A stretch of DNA of 11,025 nucleotides from an uncultured Oscillospiraceae bacterium (GTDB lineage: Bacteria; Bacillota_A; Clostridia; Oscillospirales; Oscillospiraceae), in NCBI GenBank assembly GCA_944385265.1, contig CALWWO010000018.1:1-11025 (forward strand). The letters are read 5' to 3'. A program made the position numbers and the translations under genes. Under the pieces are notes generated by a model. The model ran no database searches, was not told the origin of the DNA, and saw only the letters and a program-made list of their open reading frames with translations. Of the stretch, positions 1-5,933 are shown one piece after another; positions within the stretch are counted from its first letter, which is position 1, and each line of letters begins with the position of its first letter.

Positions 1-423
1 GGAGTTTTGGACCTTCTCCGTCGCTTTTGCAGCGTCGGATTTATTGAAGGCAATAATATAAGGTACATTCTTCTCTTTGAACAGCTTTAAAAGCTGCTCG
101 TCATACTCGTTCATGCCGGCTGCCGAATCTACGACCAAGACGGCGATATCCGTCTTATTTAAAACCTGTTTTGCCTTTAAAACGCGCTTATCTCCCAGAT
201 ATCCCGCATCATCAAAGCCCGGCGTATCTATAATAACGACAGGTCCAAGCGGCAAAAGCTCCATTGTTTTCGACACCGGGTCAGTCGTAGTGCCCTTTAT
301 ATCTGACACGACGGCAAGCTCTTGCCCTGTGACGGCGTTTACAAGGCTGGATTTCCCGGCGTTCCTACAGCCGAAAAAAGCGATATGGATCCTATTTGCC
401 ACCGGCGTACTGTTAAGCCCCAT
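1..423 (-). CDS. hydF: [FeFe]-hydrogenase maturation GTPase HydF, N-terminal 141 residues (3' part outside window)
   Basis: HydF is the scaffold GTPase that, with the radical-SAM proteins HydE and HydG, builds the 2Fe subcluster of the [FeFe]-hydrogenase H-cluster and passes it to the apo-hydrogenase in the cytoplasm. Only the GTPase domain is in the window. It shows G1 (GCRNAGKSS, residues 18-26), the switch I threonines (GTTTDP, 44-49), G3 (DTPG, 66-69) and G4 (NKSD, 127-130). The opening MGLNSTPVANRIHIAFFG is typical of HydF and separates it from Era and Der. The ATG at 423 is preceded by AGAAGGA about 7 nt upstream. The dimerisation and Fe-S-binding domains must lie beyond the left edge. 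The gene has its own promoter and is divergent from the SSB-like gene. Identification is from recognition of the N-terminal sequence; other HydF-like GTPases are the only realistic alternative. Confidence 0.94.
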   Translation of the reverse strand, partial: MGLNSTPVANRIHIAFFGCRNAGKSSLVNAVTGQELAVVSDIKGTTTDPVSKTMELLPLGPVVIIDTPGFDDAGYLGDKRVLKAKQVLNKTDIAVLVVDSAAGMNEYDEQLLKLFKEKNVPYIIAFNKSDAAKATEKVQNS

Positions 424-455
424 GATTTCATCCTTCTTTGCTCTAAAGTATAAAT

Positions 456-491
456 ATTTGGTATATTGCTCCGCCGCTGAATATACCCAAT
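456..491. promoter_or_regulatory. Inverted repeat at the hydF transcription start (candidate operator or 5' mRNA hairpin)
   Basis: ATTTGGTATATT (456-467) and AATATACCCAAT (480-491) are complementary at 11 of 12 positions, with a GC-rich 12-nt spacer. The dyad begins just downstream of the hydF -10 box and covers the predicted +1, the usual place for a repressor operator. As RNA it would form a hairpin at the very 5' end of the transcript. The regulator is not identifiable from sequence. Confidence 0.45.
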
Positions 492-492
492 T

Positions 493-522
493 ATTATATC
501 ACTTTTTGTTTTTAGAAGTAAA
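493..522 (-). promoter_or_regulatory. Predicted sigma-A promoter of hydF
   Basis: On the minus strand a perfect TATAAT (493-498) lies 18 bp from TTTACT (517-522), a fair -35 match. The expected transcription start is near 486, giving a leader of about 60 nt before the hydF ATG at 423. The start falls inside the dyad 456-491. Confidence 0.6.
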
Positions 523-679
523 CAATATTTTAAATATACCTGCCGTCATGCCGCGATAAAAGACCGTCTATCTTACGATGAGCATATCGTGCACGCGGCT
601 ATGGCGGGAAGGTTTTAGTATAAGCGCAGATATCCGTTCATATATTATCTTTGAAGATAAAAACGGGAGGACGGAAACT

Positions 680-1336
680 GTGATAACATCAAAAAATGCG
701 GTCGAACTGTGCGGTGTGGCAGGTGCGACGCCTGAAATATCTCATTCAGGAAAAAATGAATTGTTCTACACTTTCCCGATAATAGTACAGCGGCTTTCCG
801 GCGCCGAAGACGTCATAAACGTAATAGTAAGAGAGGCTTTGCTCGACGATGACGTCGTGCGTGAGGGAAACAGAATAAAGGTGACGGGCGAACTGCGTTC
901 TTTCAACAACAAGAGCGGTTTTGGAAATAAGCTCGTCATAACGGTTTTCGCCCGCCGCATAGAACGGACGGGCGAAGATAACAAAAATGTGACGGAGCTT
1001 GCCGGTACCATCTGCAAGCAGCCTACGCTCAGGATAACCCCCATGGGGCGCGAAATATGCGACATAATGCTCGCCGTGAACAGGAAATACGGACGCTCCG
1101 ACTATCTGCCGTGCATCACCTGGGGAAAGATCGCCAAGAAAGCGGCGCAATGGGAAGTAGGCACCCGCGTCGAACTGACAGGGCGGCTGCAAAGCCGAAA
1201 GTACATAAAAACGATCGACGGCGTATCGATGGAAAAGACGGCGTATGAGGTATCCGCCGCATCTATAGAGCGTGCGGAGGATACGGAAGAAGCTGCCGGG
1301 GACGCCTCTGACGGCGCGGTATACGCAAGAGGATAG
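680..1336 (+). CDS. Single-stranded DNA-binding protein with two tandem OB folds
   Basis: Predicted 218-aa cytoplasmic ssDNA-binding protein. The start is taken as GTG at 680 because GGGAGG (665-670) lies 9 nt upstream; the open frame continues upstream without a start supported by a ribosome binding site. Two SSB-like OB folds are visible. OB1 covers roughly residues 7-95, and OB2 roughly 103-197 with ELAGTICKQPTLR, FxLAVNR-like IMLAVNRKYG, LPCITWGK and VELTGRLQSRKY. The OB2 pattern is that of classical bacterial SSB. Unlike SSB, there are two folds in one chain, and the last 21 residues are acidic but end in ARG instead of the DDDIPF-type tip that recruits partner proteins. It is therefore probably an accessory SSB paralogue of the kind common in Clostridia, not the main replication SSB. 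It is divergent from hydF and convergent with the alcohol dehydrogenase gene. Confidence 0.85.
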   Translation: MITSKNAVELCGVAGATPEISHSGKNELFYTFPIIVQRLSGAEDVINVIVREALLDDDVVREGNRIKVTGELRSFNNKSGFGNKLVITVFARRIERTGEDNKNVTELAGTICKQPTLRITPMGREICDIMLAVNRKYGRSDYLPCITWGKIAKKAAQWEVGTRVELTGRLQSRKYIKTIDGVSMEKTAYEVSAASIERAEDTEEAAGDASDGAVYARG

Positions 1337-1356
1337 ACGCGCATGATATTTATCCG

Positions 1357-1379
1357 GGCGGCGTAACATCTTACGCGCC
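1357..1379. terminator. Hairpin between convergent SSB and alcohol dehydrogenase genes
   Basis: A 9-bp stem (GGC/GCC plus GCGTAA/TTACGC) with one bulged G at 1360 and loop CATC fills most of the 42-nt gap between the two convergent stop codons. It touches the alcohol dehydrogenase stop codon (1379-1381). No run of T follows on either strand, so intrinsic termination would be weak. Confidence 0.35.
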
Positions 1380-2566
1380 TATTCGGCAAGTCTGAATATC
1401 TCAAATATCTCTTCTCTGCCGATGGGGATATATGACGGGATGGTTATCGTGCCGCCCATCGTTATCATATCGGCAAGCTCGTCATACTCGTCCGGCGTGA
1501 CGCCGAGTTCAGCCATTGTGATCGGCATTCCTATACTTTTAAAATAGCCTTTCATAGCCTGTATTCCGGCAAGCGCGGTGAGATCCCTGTCGCTGCCGTA
1601 TTCATGGAACGGTATTCCAAACACGTGCTTTGCAATACGGCAGAATCGGCGCGTGTCGTATTTGTACATGAATTTTGACCACGCCGGATACAGGACGGCG
1701 AGCGCCGCGCCGTGCGCCACATCATCATGCTTGCCGCCTATTGCATGGGCAAGCTGATGCACGGTAAGCCCGCGCAGCGCCTTGCCGCACCCTGTAAGCC
1801 CGTTATGCGATAACGACGACGCCCACATGAGCGTTGATCTCGCCTCATAATTTTCCGGATCCTTCAGCGCCTCGTACCCCGCCTCTTTGACGGAGAGCAG
1901 CAAAGCCTCGGCTATGCGCTCAGTAAGATCGGTCCGCTCTTCAGCCGAATAGTAGCGTTCCAGCGTATGCATCATTATATCGACGGCGCCGCACGCCGTC
2001 TGATACGGTGAAACGGTATATGTGTTCTCGGGATTCATGAAGGCGACAGCCGGGCGGACAAGATCGCTGTTAAATCCGCGCTTTTGCGGGATATCCGGAT
2101 TTGATATTACGACGGAGTCGCTCATCTCGCTCCCCGCGGCGGCGATCGTAAGCACTGAGCCCACGGGCAGCGCCTTATCCGGCGCTGTCTTCCGCGCGAA
2201 AATATCCCACGGGTCTTCTATACCGCTGGCGACGGCGATAGAGACGGCTTTGCACGAATCTATAACGCTTCCCCCGCCGACGGCGAGCAGAAAATCGACG
2301 TTTTCGGAACGGCATATCCCGCACGCCTCGCGTACAAGGGAAATTTTCGGATTAGGCTCTACCCCGCCAAGCTCCGTAAACGCTATGCCCGCGTCTTTAA
2401 GCTTTGATTTGACTTTATCAAGAAGCCCGCTTTTTACAACGCTGCCCTGTCCATAATGGACAAGGACTTTTTTTACGCCCAGTTCCTTCAGCGCGCTGCC
2501 GATATTATCCTCGGCGCTCTTTCCAAAAAACACCTTGGTTAGAGCGTAATATTTAAAATCCTGCAT
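1379..2566 (-). CDS. Iron-containing (group III) alcohol dehydrogenase, butanol dehydrogenase-like
   Basis: A 395-aa NAD(P)-dependent oxidoreductase that interconverts aldehydes and alcohols, probably for disposal of reducing equivalents in fermentation. The length is that of the BdhA/YugJ type. The N-terminal dinucleotide-binding half carries GGGSVIDSCKA (97-107). The C-terminal metal domain has the ligand set expected from FucO-type enzymes: D196 and H200 (VDIMMH), then H270, with H274 in between, and H285 (VAHGAALAV). All metal ligands are present, so the enzyme looks functional. The ATG at 2566 is preceded by AAGGAGATGAT, an excellent ribosome binding site. It is a single-gene unit with its own promoter. 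Substrate and NADH/NADPH preference cannot be decided; a butanol or 1,2-propanediol substrate is only a family-level guess. Confidence 0.92.
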   Translation of the reverse strand: MQDFKYYALTKVFFGKSAEDNIGSALKELGVKKVLVHYGQGSVVKSGLLDKVKSKLKDAGIAFTELGGVEPNPKISLVREACGICRSENVDFLLAVGGGSVIDSCKAVSIAVASGIEDPWDIFARKTAPDKALPVGSVLTIAAAGSEMSDSVVISNPDIPQKRGFNSDLVRPAVAFMNPENTYTVSPYQTACGAVDIMMHTLERYYSAEERTDLTERIAEALLLSVKEAGYEALKDPENYEARSTLMWASSLSHNGLTGCGKALRGLTVHQLAHAIGGKHDDVAHGAALAVLYPAWSKFMYKYDTRRFCRIAKHVFGIPFHEYGSDRDLTALAGIQAMKGYFKSIGMPITMAELGVTPDEYDELADMITMGGTITIPSYIPIGREEIFEIFRLAE

Positions 2567-2593
2567 AAAATCATCTCCTTAAAGCTTATATAT

Positions 2594-2619
2594 TACAATT
2601 ATTTACACAGTACAATTAT
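2594..2619. repeat. Two 9-bp direct repeats over the -10 box and start site of the alcohol dehydrogenase promoter
   Basis: TACAATTAT occurs at 2594-2602 and again at 2611-2619, a period of 17 bp. The second copy overlaps the -10 box and the first lies just downstream of the predicted start. The arrangement could be a tandem operator. The AT-rich composition makes a chance repeat possible. Confidence 0.35.
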
Positions 2620-2643
2620 ATGATACCCCGCATGAAAAGTAAA
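2615..2643 (-). promoter_or_regulatory. Predicted promoter of the alcohol dehydrogenase gene
   Basis: On the minus strand TTTACT (2638-2643) and a perfect TATAAT (2615-2620) are separated by 17 bp. The predicted start near 2608 gives a 5' leader of about 40 nt. Confidence 0.65.
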
Positions 2644-2729
2644 TAAAAACAGTTCCTTTGATCGAGGCGGACAAGTCGCATTACGTCCGCAAAACGCCCT
2701 CGTCCGCTCTTTTTGTCATCTCGCCGGGA

Positions 2730-2758
2730 TTGAAAAACTCTTATCCTCCCGATATAAC
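2730..2758 (+). promoter_or_regulatory. Predicted promoter of the 128-aa protein gene
   Basis: TTGAAA (2730-2735) and TATAAC (2753-2758) are separated by 17 bp. A perfect TATAAT directly follows at 2759-2764 but has no -35 at the right distance. The leader is about 30 nt before the ATG at 2797. Confidence 0.55.
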
Positions 2759-2796
2759 TATAATATACATATTATAAACTTGAGGAGGGGCTTTTA

Positions 2797-3183
2797 ATGG
2801 GATTTTTCAAAAACCTATTTCATAAGCGCACCGCGCCGGAGTTCACCGCAGTCAAGGAAGAGCAGTTCGTTTTGGAAAATCAAAGCGGAGCGGTCGAAGA
2901 TCCGACTAAAGACGATGTGGCAGCATATTTGGAGAGTATGTTTAACGATCCGGATCAATTTGTAACGCTCACTCTGCCGAGAGCGGTAAACGGCGTACGT
3001 TTTATACAGGCGTGCCTTATCGGGCAAAATCCCGTCGTACAGCTCGGTTTGGAAAAAGACGGCAAAACGCAGCTTGTGGAGAAAACATGTAGTACAAGCT
3101 CTGAATGCGTGGAAATTTTCCATCTCTTTTATGACTACGGGATCGTCAATAACATCTCCGATTACTCGCCTGTAAAGTTCTGA
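2797..3183 (+). CDS. Hypothetical protein, 128 aa, acidic, no recognised family
   Basis: I do not recognise this protein. It is clearly a gene: a very strong ribosome binding site (GAGGAGGGG) precedes the ATG, a promoter lies upstream, and the ORF has normal codon use. The N-terminus MGFFKNLFHKR is short, basic and amphipathic. A low-complexity acidic linker follows (about 15-38), then a compact-looking domain (about 39-128) with alternating strands and helices (YLESMFNDPDQFVTLTLP, NGVRFIQACLIG, ECVEIFHLFYDYG). There is no signal peptide, transmembrane helix, cysteine pair or catalytic motif, so it should be cytoplasmic, possibly loosely membrane-attached through the N-terminus. It stands alone, between the alcohol dehydrogenase promoter and the hemolysin III gene. 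A single-domain binding or immunity-like protein would fit its size, but that is a guess. Confidence 0.8.
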   Translation: MGFFKNLFHKRTAPEFTAVKEEQFVLENQSGAVEDPTKDDVAAYLESMFNDPDQFVTLTLPRAVNGVRFIQACLIGQNPVVQLGLEKDGKTQLVEKTCSTSSECVEIFHLFYDYGIVNNISDYSPVKF

Positions 3184-3269
3184 CCGGTCACGACGGCTTG
3201 AATTTCAGCCCCCCGCTTTACGCGTTACGGCACAGCGGAAAACGGCAAAAAATATCGAAAACCGTCTCT

Positions 3270-3322
3270 CTCAAATTTTGAGAATCCATAAAAACAGGAT
3301 TCTCGCGCGTGTTTACACGCGC
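3270..3322. terminator. Cluster of three adjoining inverted repeats after the 128-aa gene (possible terminator region)
   Basis: Three dyads are packed together. CTCAAA-T-TTTGAG lies at 3270-3282. GAGAATCC/GGATTCTC lies at 3280-3304 (8 bp, 9-nt loop). GCGCGTGT-TT-ACACGCGC lies at 3305-3322 (8 bp). The first two share the bases GAG and cannot form together, while the second and third abut exactly. The last is followed only by TGTTT, so intrinsic termination is uncertain. The cluster lies between the 128-aa gene and the next promoter. Confidence 0.45.
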
Positions 3323-3336
3323 TGTTTCCGTGTAGA

Positions 3337-3366
3337 TTGAGTTTTCCCGAAGAAGAGGCATATAAT
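3337..3366 (+). promoter_or_regulatory. Predicted promoter of the hemolysin III-family gene
   Basis: TTGAGT (3337-3342) and a perfect TATAAT (3361-3366) are 18 bp apart. The predicted start near 3373 leaves a leader of about 50 nt before the GTG at 3422. It begins 15 bp after the inverted-repeat cluster. Confidence 0.65.
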
Positions 3367-3421
3367 TAAATCGAAGGCACAAGCAAAAAAACGCAACGCA
3401 TTATCTGAGAAAGGGAAAACA

Positions 3422-4099
3422 GTGACAAGAACAAAACTATCTGCAAGAAAGCTGCCTGATTATACATTCGGCGAAGAGTTATTCAACACGATATCGCACA
3501 CGACCGGCGCGGCATTCGGCATATTTGCCCTTATAATCTGCGTCGTGATATCGGCGCGGAAGGGGGATGTGTGGGGCGTCGTCGGAAGCTCTATATACGG
3601 CGCTTCGCTGATACTTCTGTACACCGCGTCGAGCATATATCACGGTCTGCACGCCGGCATGGCTAAAAAAGTCATGCAGGTGATAGATCACTGCACGATC
3701 TATCTGCTCATCGGCGGGACATATACGCCGATACTGTTCTGCTCCATAAGAGACGTATCGCCCGGATGGGCGTGGACTATTTTCGGGCTCGTCTGGGGAC
3801 TCGCCCTTATCGCCGCATCGTTCACAGCCATCGACCACAAAAAATATTTAAAGCTGTCGATGGCATGCTATATCGGCATGGGATGGTGCATAATCATCGC
3901 GGCAAAGGCACTTATAAGCGCGATGGAGTTCAAGGGCATCATATGGCTGCTTGCCGGCGGCATATCGTATACTATCGGCGCTGTGCTGTACGGAATCGGG
4001 AAAAAGAGAAAGAAGAGGTATATGCACTCTGTTTTCCACCTGTTCGTTCTCGCCGGAAGCGTGATGCAGTTTATATGTATTGCGCGATACGTGCTGTAA
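3422..4099 (+). CDS. Hemolysin III family (PAQR-type) integral membrane protein
   Basis: A 225-aa, seven-helix membrane protein of the YqfA/hemolysin III branch of the PAQR superfamily. Family members are related to adiponectin receptors. A hydrolase-type zinc site is proposed for the superfamily; the bacterial function is not settled and the haemolysin label is historical. The expected motifs are present: EELFNTISHTTGA near the N-terminus (18-30), S70xxxH74 (SSIYHGL), D89-H90 before helix 3 (DHCTIYLLIGGTYTP), and H202xxxH206 (HSVFHLF) near the C-terminus. H74, H202 and H206 are the predicted zinc ligands, so the site is intact. The positive loop GKKRKKRY (193-200) supports its membrane orientation. 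The start is GTG at 3422, with AAAGGG about 5 nt upstream. It is a single-gene unit between its own promoter and a strong terminator. Confidence 0.92.
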   Translation: MTRTKLSARKLPDYTFGEELFNTISHTTGAAFGIFALIICVVISARKGDVWGVVGSSIYGASLILLYTASSIYHGLHAGMAKKVMQVIDHCTIYLLIGGTYTPILFCSIRDVSPGWAWTIFGLVWGLALIAASFTAIDHKKYLKLSMACYIGMGWCIIIAAKALISAMEFKGIIWLLAGGISYTIGAVLYGIGKKRKKRYMHSVFHLFVLAGSVMQFICIARYVL

Positions 4100-4137
4100 A
4101 AATAAGCGCGGCGTTTTTTCCGCTCCCGGTCATACGT

Positions 4138-4172
4138 AAAAAACGGTCAAGCATCAAGCTTGACCGTTTTTT
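4138..4172. terminator. Bidirectional intrinsic terminator of the hemolysin III and racemase-like genes
   Basis: AAAAAACGGTCAAGC (4138-4152) and GCTTGACCGTTTTTT (4158-4172) are perfect 15-bp complements around a 5-nt loop. A 9-bp GC-containing stem is followed by six T on either strand, so it can stop convergent transcripts from both sides. The stop codon of the minus-strand gene (4154-4156) lies in the loop. Confidence 0.9.
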
Positions 4173-4825
4173 GTCAAAATATCGATCACATTGTCAAGTC
4201 CGCTGTAAAAGCTGCACAGAACGGGTATCTTCACATCCTTAAGCTCCGGCAAAAGCGCCCGCATACTGACCTGCGCCATGACGACGGCATTGAAGCTGCC
4301 GTCATCAAGCCCCTTTATCCTGTCTATCAGAAGTCTGTTATGCAGCGCCGTATCCCCCGCCTGCAGCGCGTCCCACGCAGCCTGTTCTACAAACGCGGTC
4401 ACGCTGACCGGTTTTTCCAGCAGCGCTCCCTCGCGCTCGATTATCCCGCAGCTTGGGAGCACCGTTGTCGGAACTGTGGAAACAAGCGCGATATTGCCAC
4501 CGATCGCCGCCGCCTCTCTTGCCATCGGCGCGTCTATCCTGACAAGCGGCGTCGCTATCAGCCGCGCTATATCCTCAGCCACATCGCCCACGGTCGAGCA
4601 TGTATTGAGGATCAGGTCGACGCCCATTTTCTCGGCTGCGAGAGCGTAGAGCATCAGCCGCTCTCTTATCTGCGGCGTAGGATATCCGTTTTTACGCACG
4701 TCCGCAAGCATTGCGCTGTCCGTTATAAAGCTGATGCGCAGGTCCGGCATTTTGGAGTGTAAATATTCAATAGTGTCATCGCGTTTTGCAAAGCTGGTCT
4801 GTAATATGCATATATGTTTTCCCAT
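4154..4825 (-). CDS. Asp/Glu racemase-superfamily protein lacking the second catalytic cysteine
   Basis: A 223-aa cytoplasmic protein. The start is ATG at 4825 (MGKHICILQTSF), chosen because AAAGGAG lies about 10 nt upstream; the frame extends 20 codons further without such support. The overall pattern is that of the aspartate/glutamate/hydantoin racemase superfamily: N-terminal strand, NTCST with C76 in the position of the first catalytic cysteine, and ALVSTVPTT (113-121) in the middle. At the second catalytic position (about 183-188) it reads MAQVSM, with no cysteine. Two-base racemisation would need both cysteines, so the activity may differ, as in the one-cysteine arylmalonate decarboxylases, or another residue may substitute. 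The gene is divergent from a LysR-type regulator, which probably controls it. Its last codons are built into the terminator hairpin. Substrate unknown. Confidence 0.8.
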   Translation of the reverse strand: MGKHICILQTSFAKRDDTIEYLHSKMPDLRISFITDSAMLADVRKNGYPTPQIRERLMLYALAAEKMGVDLILNTCSTVGDVAEDIARLIATPLVRIDAPMAREAAAIGGNIALVSTVPTTVLPSCGIIEREGALLEKPVSVTAFVEQAAWDALQAGDTALHNRLLIDRIKGLDDGSFNAVVMAQVSMRALLPELKDVKIPVLCSFYSGLDNVIDILTKNGQA

Positions 4826-4879
4826 CAAATCGATTCTCCTTTCAAGTGAAGATACGTAAACTTTCGCGCCGCGTGTAAA

Positions 4880-4914
4880 ATGCAATAAATTCCTTTCATC
4901 ATAAAATATTGCAT
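4880..4914. promoter_or_regulatory. 8-bp inverted repeat between LysR-type regulator and racemase-like gene (candidate operator)
   Basis: ATGCAATA (4880-4887) and TATTGCAT (4907-4914) are perfect complements with a 19-bp spacer, about 27 bp centre to centre. The right arm overlaps the predicted -35 box of the regulator gene. A dyad of this size in a divergent LysR intergenic region is a reasonable regulator binding site, giving autoregulation and target control, but this is inferred from position only. Confidence 0.45.
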
Positions 4915-4937
4915 AAACGCCGCTAAAATGATAAACT
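4909..4937 (+). promoter_or_regulatory. Possible promoter of the LysR-type regulator gene
   Basis: TTGCAT (4909-4914) and TAAACT (4932-4937) are 17 bp apart. The -10 is poor, as expected for a weakly expressed or activator-dependent gene. The leader would be about 90 nt. A near-perfect palindrome, CTCTGTATACGGAG (4937-4950, one mismatched pair), covers the predicted start. Confidence 0.4.
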
Positions 4938-4963
4938 CTGTATACGGAGATTATAGCAGACCT

Positions 4964-5000
4964 GCCGGCTGGCAGTCAACAAAGCCGGCTTCTATGCCGG
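4964..5000 (+). repeat. Three GCCGG blocks able to pair in alternative ways in the regulator's leader
   Basis: GCCGGCT occurs at 4964-4970 and 4984-4990, and GCCGG at 4996-5000. The middle copy lies in the perfect 10-bp palindrome AAGCCGGCTT (4982-4991). It can pair with the first copy (7 bp) or with the third (CCGGC 4985-4989 with GCCGG 4996-5000). A local hairpin CTGCC/GGCAG (4962-4975) competes. The last pairing ends about 23 nt before the ribosome binding site. Confidence 0.4.
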
Positions 5001-5035
5001 AACTGAAGCAGATTGGATAGAAGAGGGGTATGGAT

Positions 5036-5920
5036 ATGACATTACAGCAGCTTCATTATTTTAAAACGCTTGCCGAAACCGGAAACTATGCGGAAGCGGC
5101 GGAAGCTCTGATGATCTCGCAGTCTGACCTCAGCTCTGCTGTTTCAGAGCTTGAGCGTGAGCTTGGCGTAAAATTATTCGAGCGCAGGAGCAGGCACGCG
5201 CCTCTCACTGAAGAGGGCAAAGTGTTCTTAGGATACGTTACGGCGGCAAGCGAAAGTCTTAGCAAAGGGAAAAAAGAAATGCAGCGATTTGCCGAACAGG
5301 CAAAAATTTATGTCTCGGTCGGATATATTTACAGCGTGTCAAGAGATATACAAAATATCCTGTCAGGCTTTATGATAGACCTTGAGGACGACGATATCGA
5401 TATAAAAAATATCGTCCAGTATTCAAACGACGCTATCCTCGATACGCTTGGTACAGGAAGAGCCGATATCGTCTTCTGCACCGATCCGCCCGAGAGCGCG
5501 GAGAGTACGAAACTGTTCGATCAGGAGCTGTTTTTTGCCGTGTCAAAGGAACATCCCATGGCAAAAAACCGCCAGCCGGTAACACGGGAAATGCTTGAAA
5601 ACGAGCCTATCGTTATAATCGACGAGAATACAAGGATACATTACGCGGTGGACAAGTTTTTCAAAGAGCAGGGTATCACTCCCAAGGTCGCCTGTGTGGA
5701 GGATGGGTGCAGCTCTGCCGCCGCGCGTGTCGCCGCCGGATACGGATACACGATAATCCCCGATCTGCCGGAGCTGAATCAAAAGGGCGTAAGGCTTCTT
5801 GATTCCGGCGAATACAGCATAAAAAGACCTATCTATATCGCGTGGAAAAAGGACCGGGAGCTGAGTCACAACGCAAAGCTTCTTAAAAAATACATTTTGG
5901 AGATGTACGGTCTTATATAA
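5036..5920 (+). CDS. LysR-type transcriptional regulator
   Basis: A 294-aa DNA-binding regulator of normal LysR length. The N-terminal winged helix-turn-helix (about 1-60) is canonical: MTLQQLHYFKTLAETGNYAE, then AAEALMISQSDLSSAVSELE and LGVKLFERRSR. A linker helix (about 60-88) follows, then the periplasmic-binding-protein-like effector domain (about 90-294). The start at 5036 is chosen over the ATG two codons upstream (5030). GAGGGG (5023-5028) is 7 nt from 5036 but only 1 nt from 5030, and MTLQQLHYF is the standard family start. It is divergent from the racemase-like gene, the usual layout for a LysR regulator and its target. The inducer is unknown, perhaps the substrate or product of that enzyme. 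A bidirectional terminator follows directly. Confidence 0.94.
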   Translation: MTLQQLHYFKTLAETGNYAEAAEALMISQSDLSSAVSELERELGVKLFERRSRHAPLTEEGKVFLGYVTAASESLSKGKKEMQRFAEQAKIYVSVGYIYSVSRDIQNILSGFMIDLEDDDIDIKNIVQYSNDAILDTLGTGRADIVFCTDPPESAESTKLFDQELFFAVSKEHPMAKNRQPVTREMLENEPIVIIDENTRIHYAVDKFFKEQGITPKVACVEDGCSSAAARVAAGYGYTIIPDLPELNQKGVRLLDSGEYSIKRPIYIAWKKDRELSHNAKLLKKYILEMYGLI

Positions 5921-5933
5921 CGTGTAAAATGCA

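Noticed and set aside
77..559. Plus-strand open frame opposite hydF
   Set aside because: The reverse strand carries unmistakable GTPase motifs, so this frame is antisense noise.
578..679. N-terminal extension of the SSB-like frame to ATG 578
   Set aside because: No ribosome binding site for ATG 578; the GTG at 680 has GGGAGG at 9 nt and starts right before the OB fold.
746..1369. Long minus-strand open frame opposite the SSB-like gene (207 aa)
   Set aside because: It lies fully within a gene with a good ribosome binding site and clear OB-fold motifs, and shows no family motif or start signal of its own. It is an antisense shadow.
2594..2619. Rex (NAD redox sensor) operator at the alcohol dehydrogenase promoter
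   Set aside because: The sequence is a direct repeat and does not contain the TTGTTAA/TTAACAA-type inverted repeat expected for Rex.
2664..2709. Repeated GCGGAC/GTCCGC elements upstream of the 128-aa gene
   Set aside because: Arms are only 6 bp with a long loop and no T run, so they are too weak to call a terminator or operator.
4160..4762. Plus-strand open frame of 200 aa opposite the racemase-like gene
   Set aside because: Translation is rich in R, H and Y with no domain pattern, and it begins inside the terminator hairpin without a ribosome binding site.
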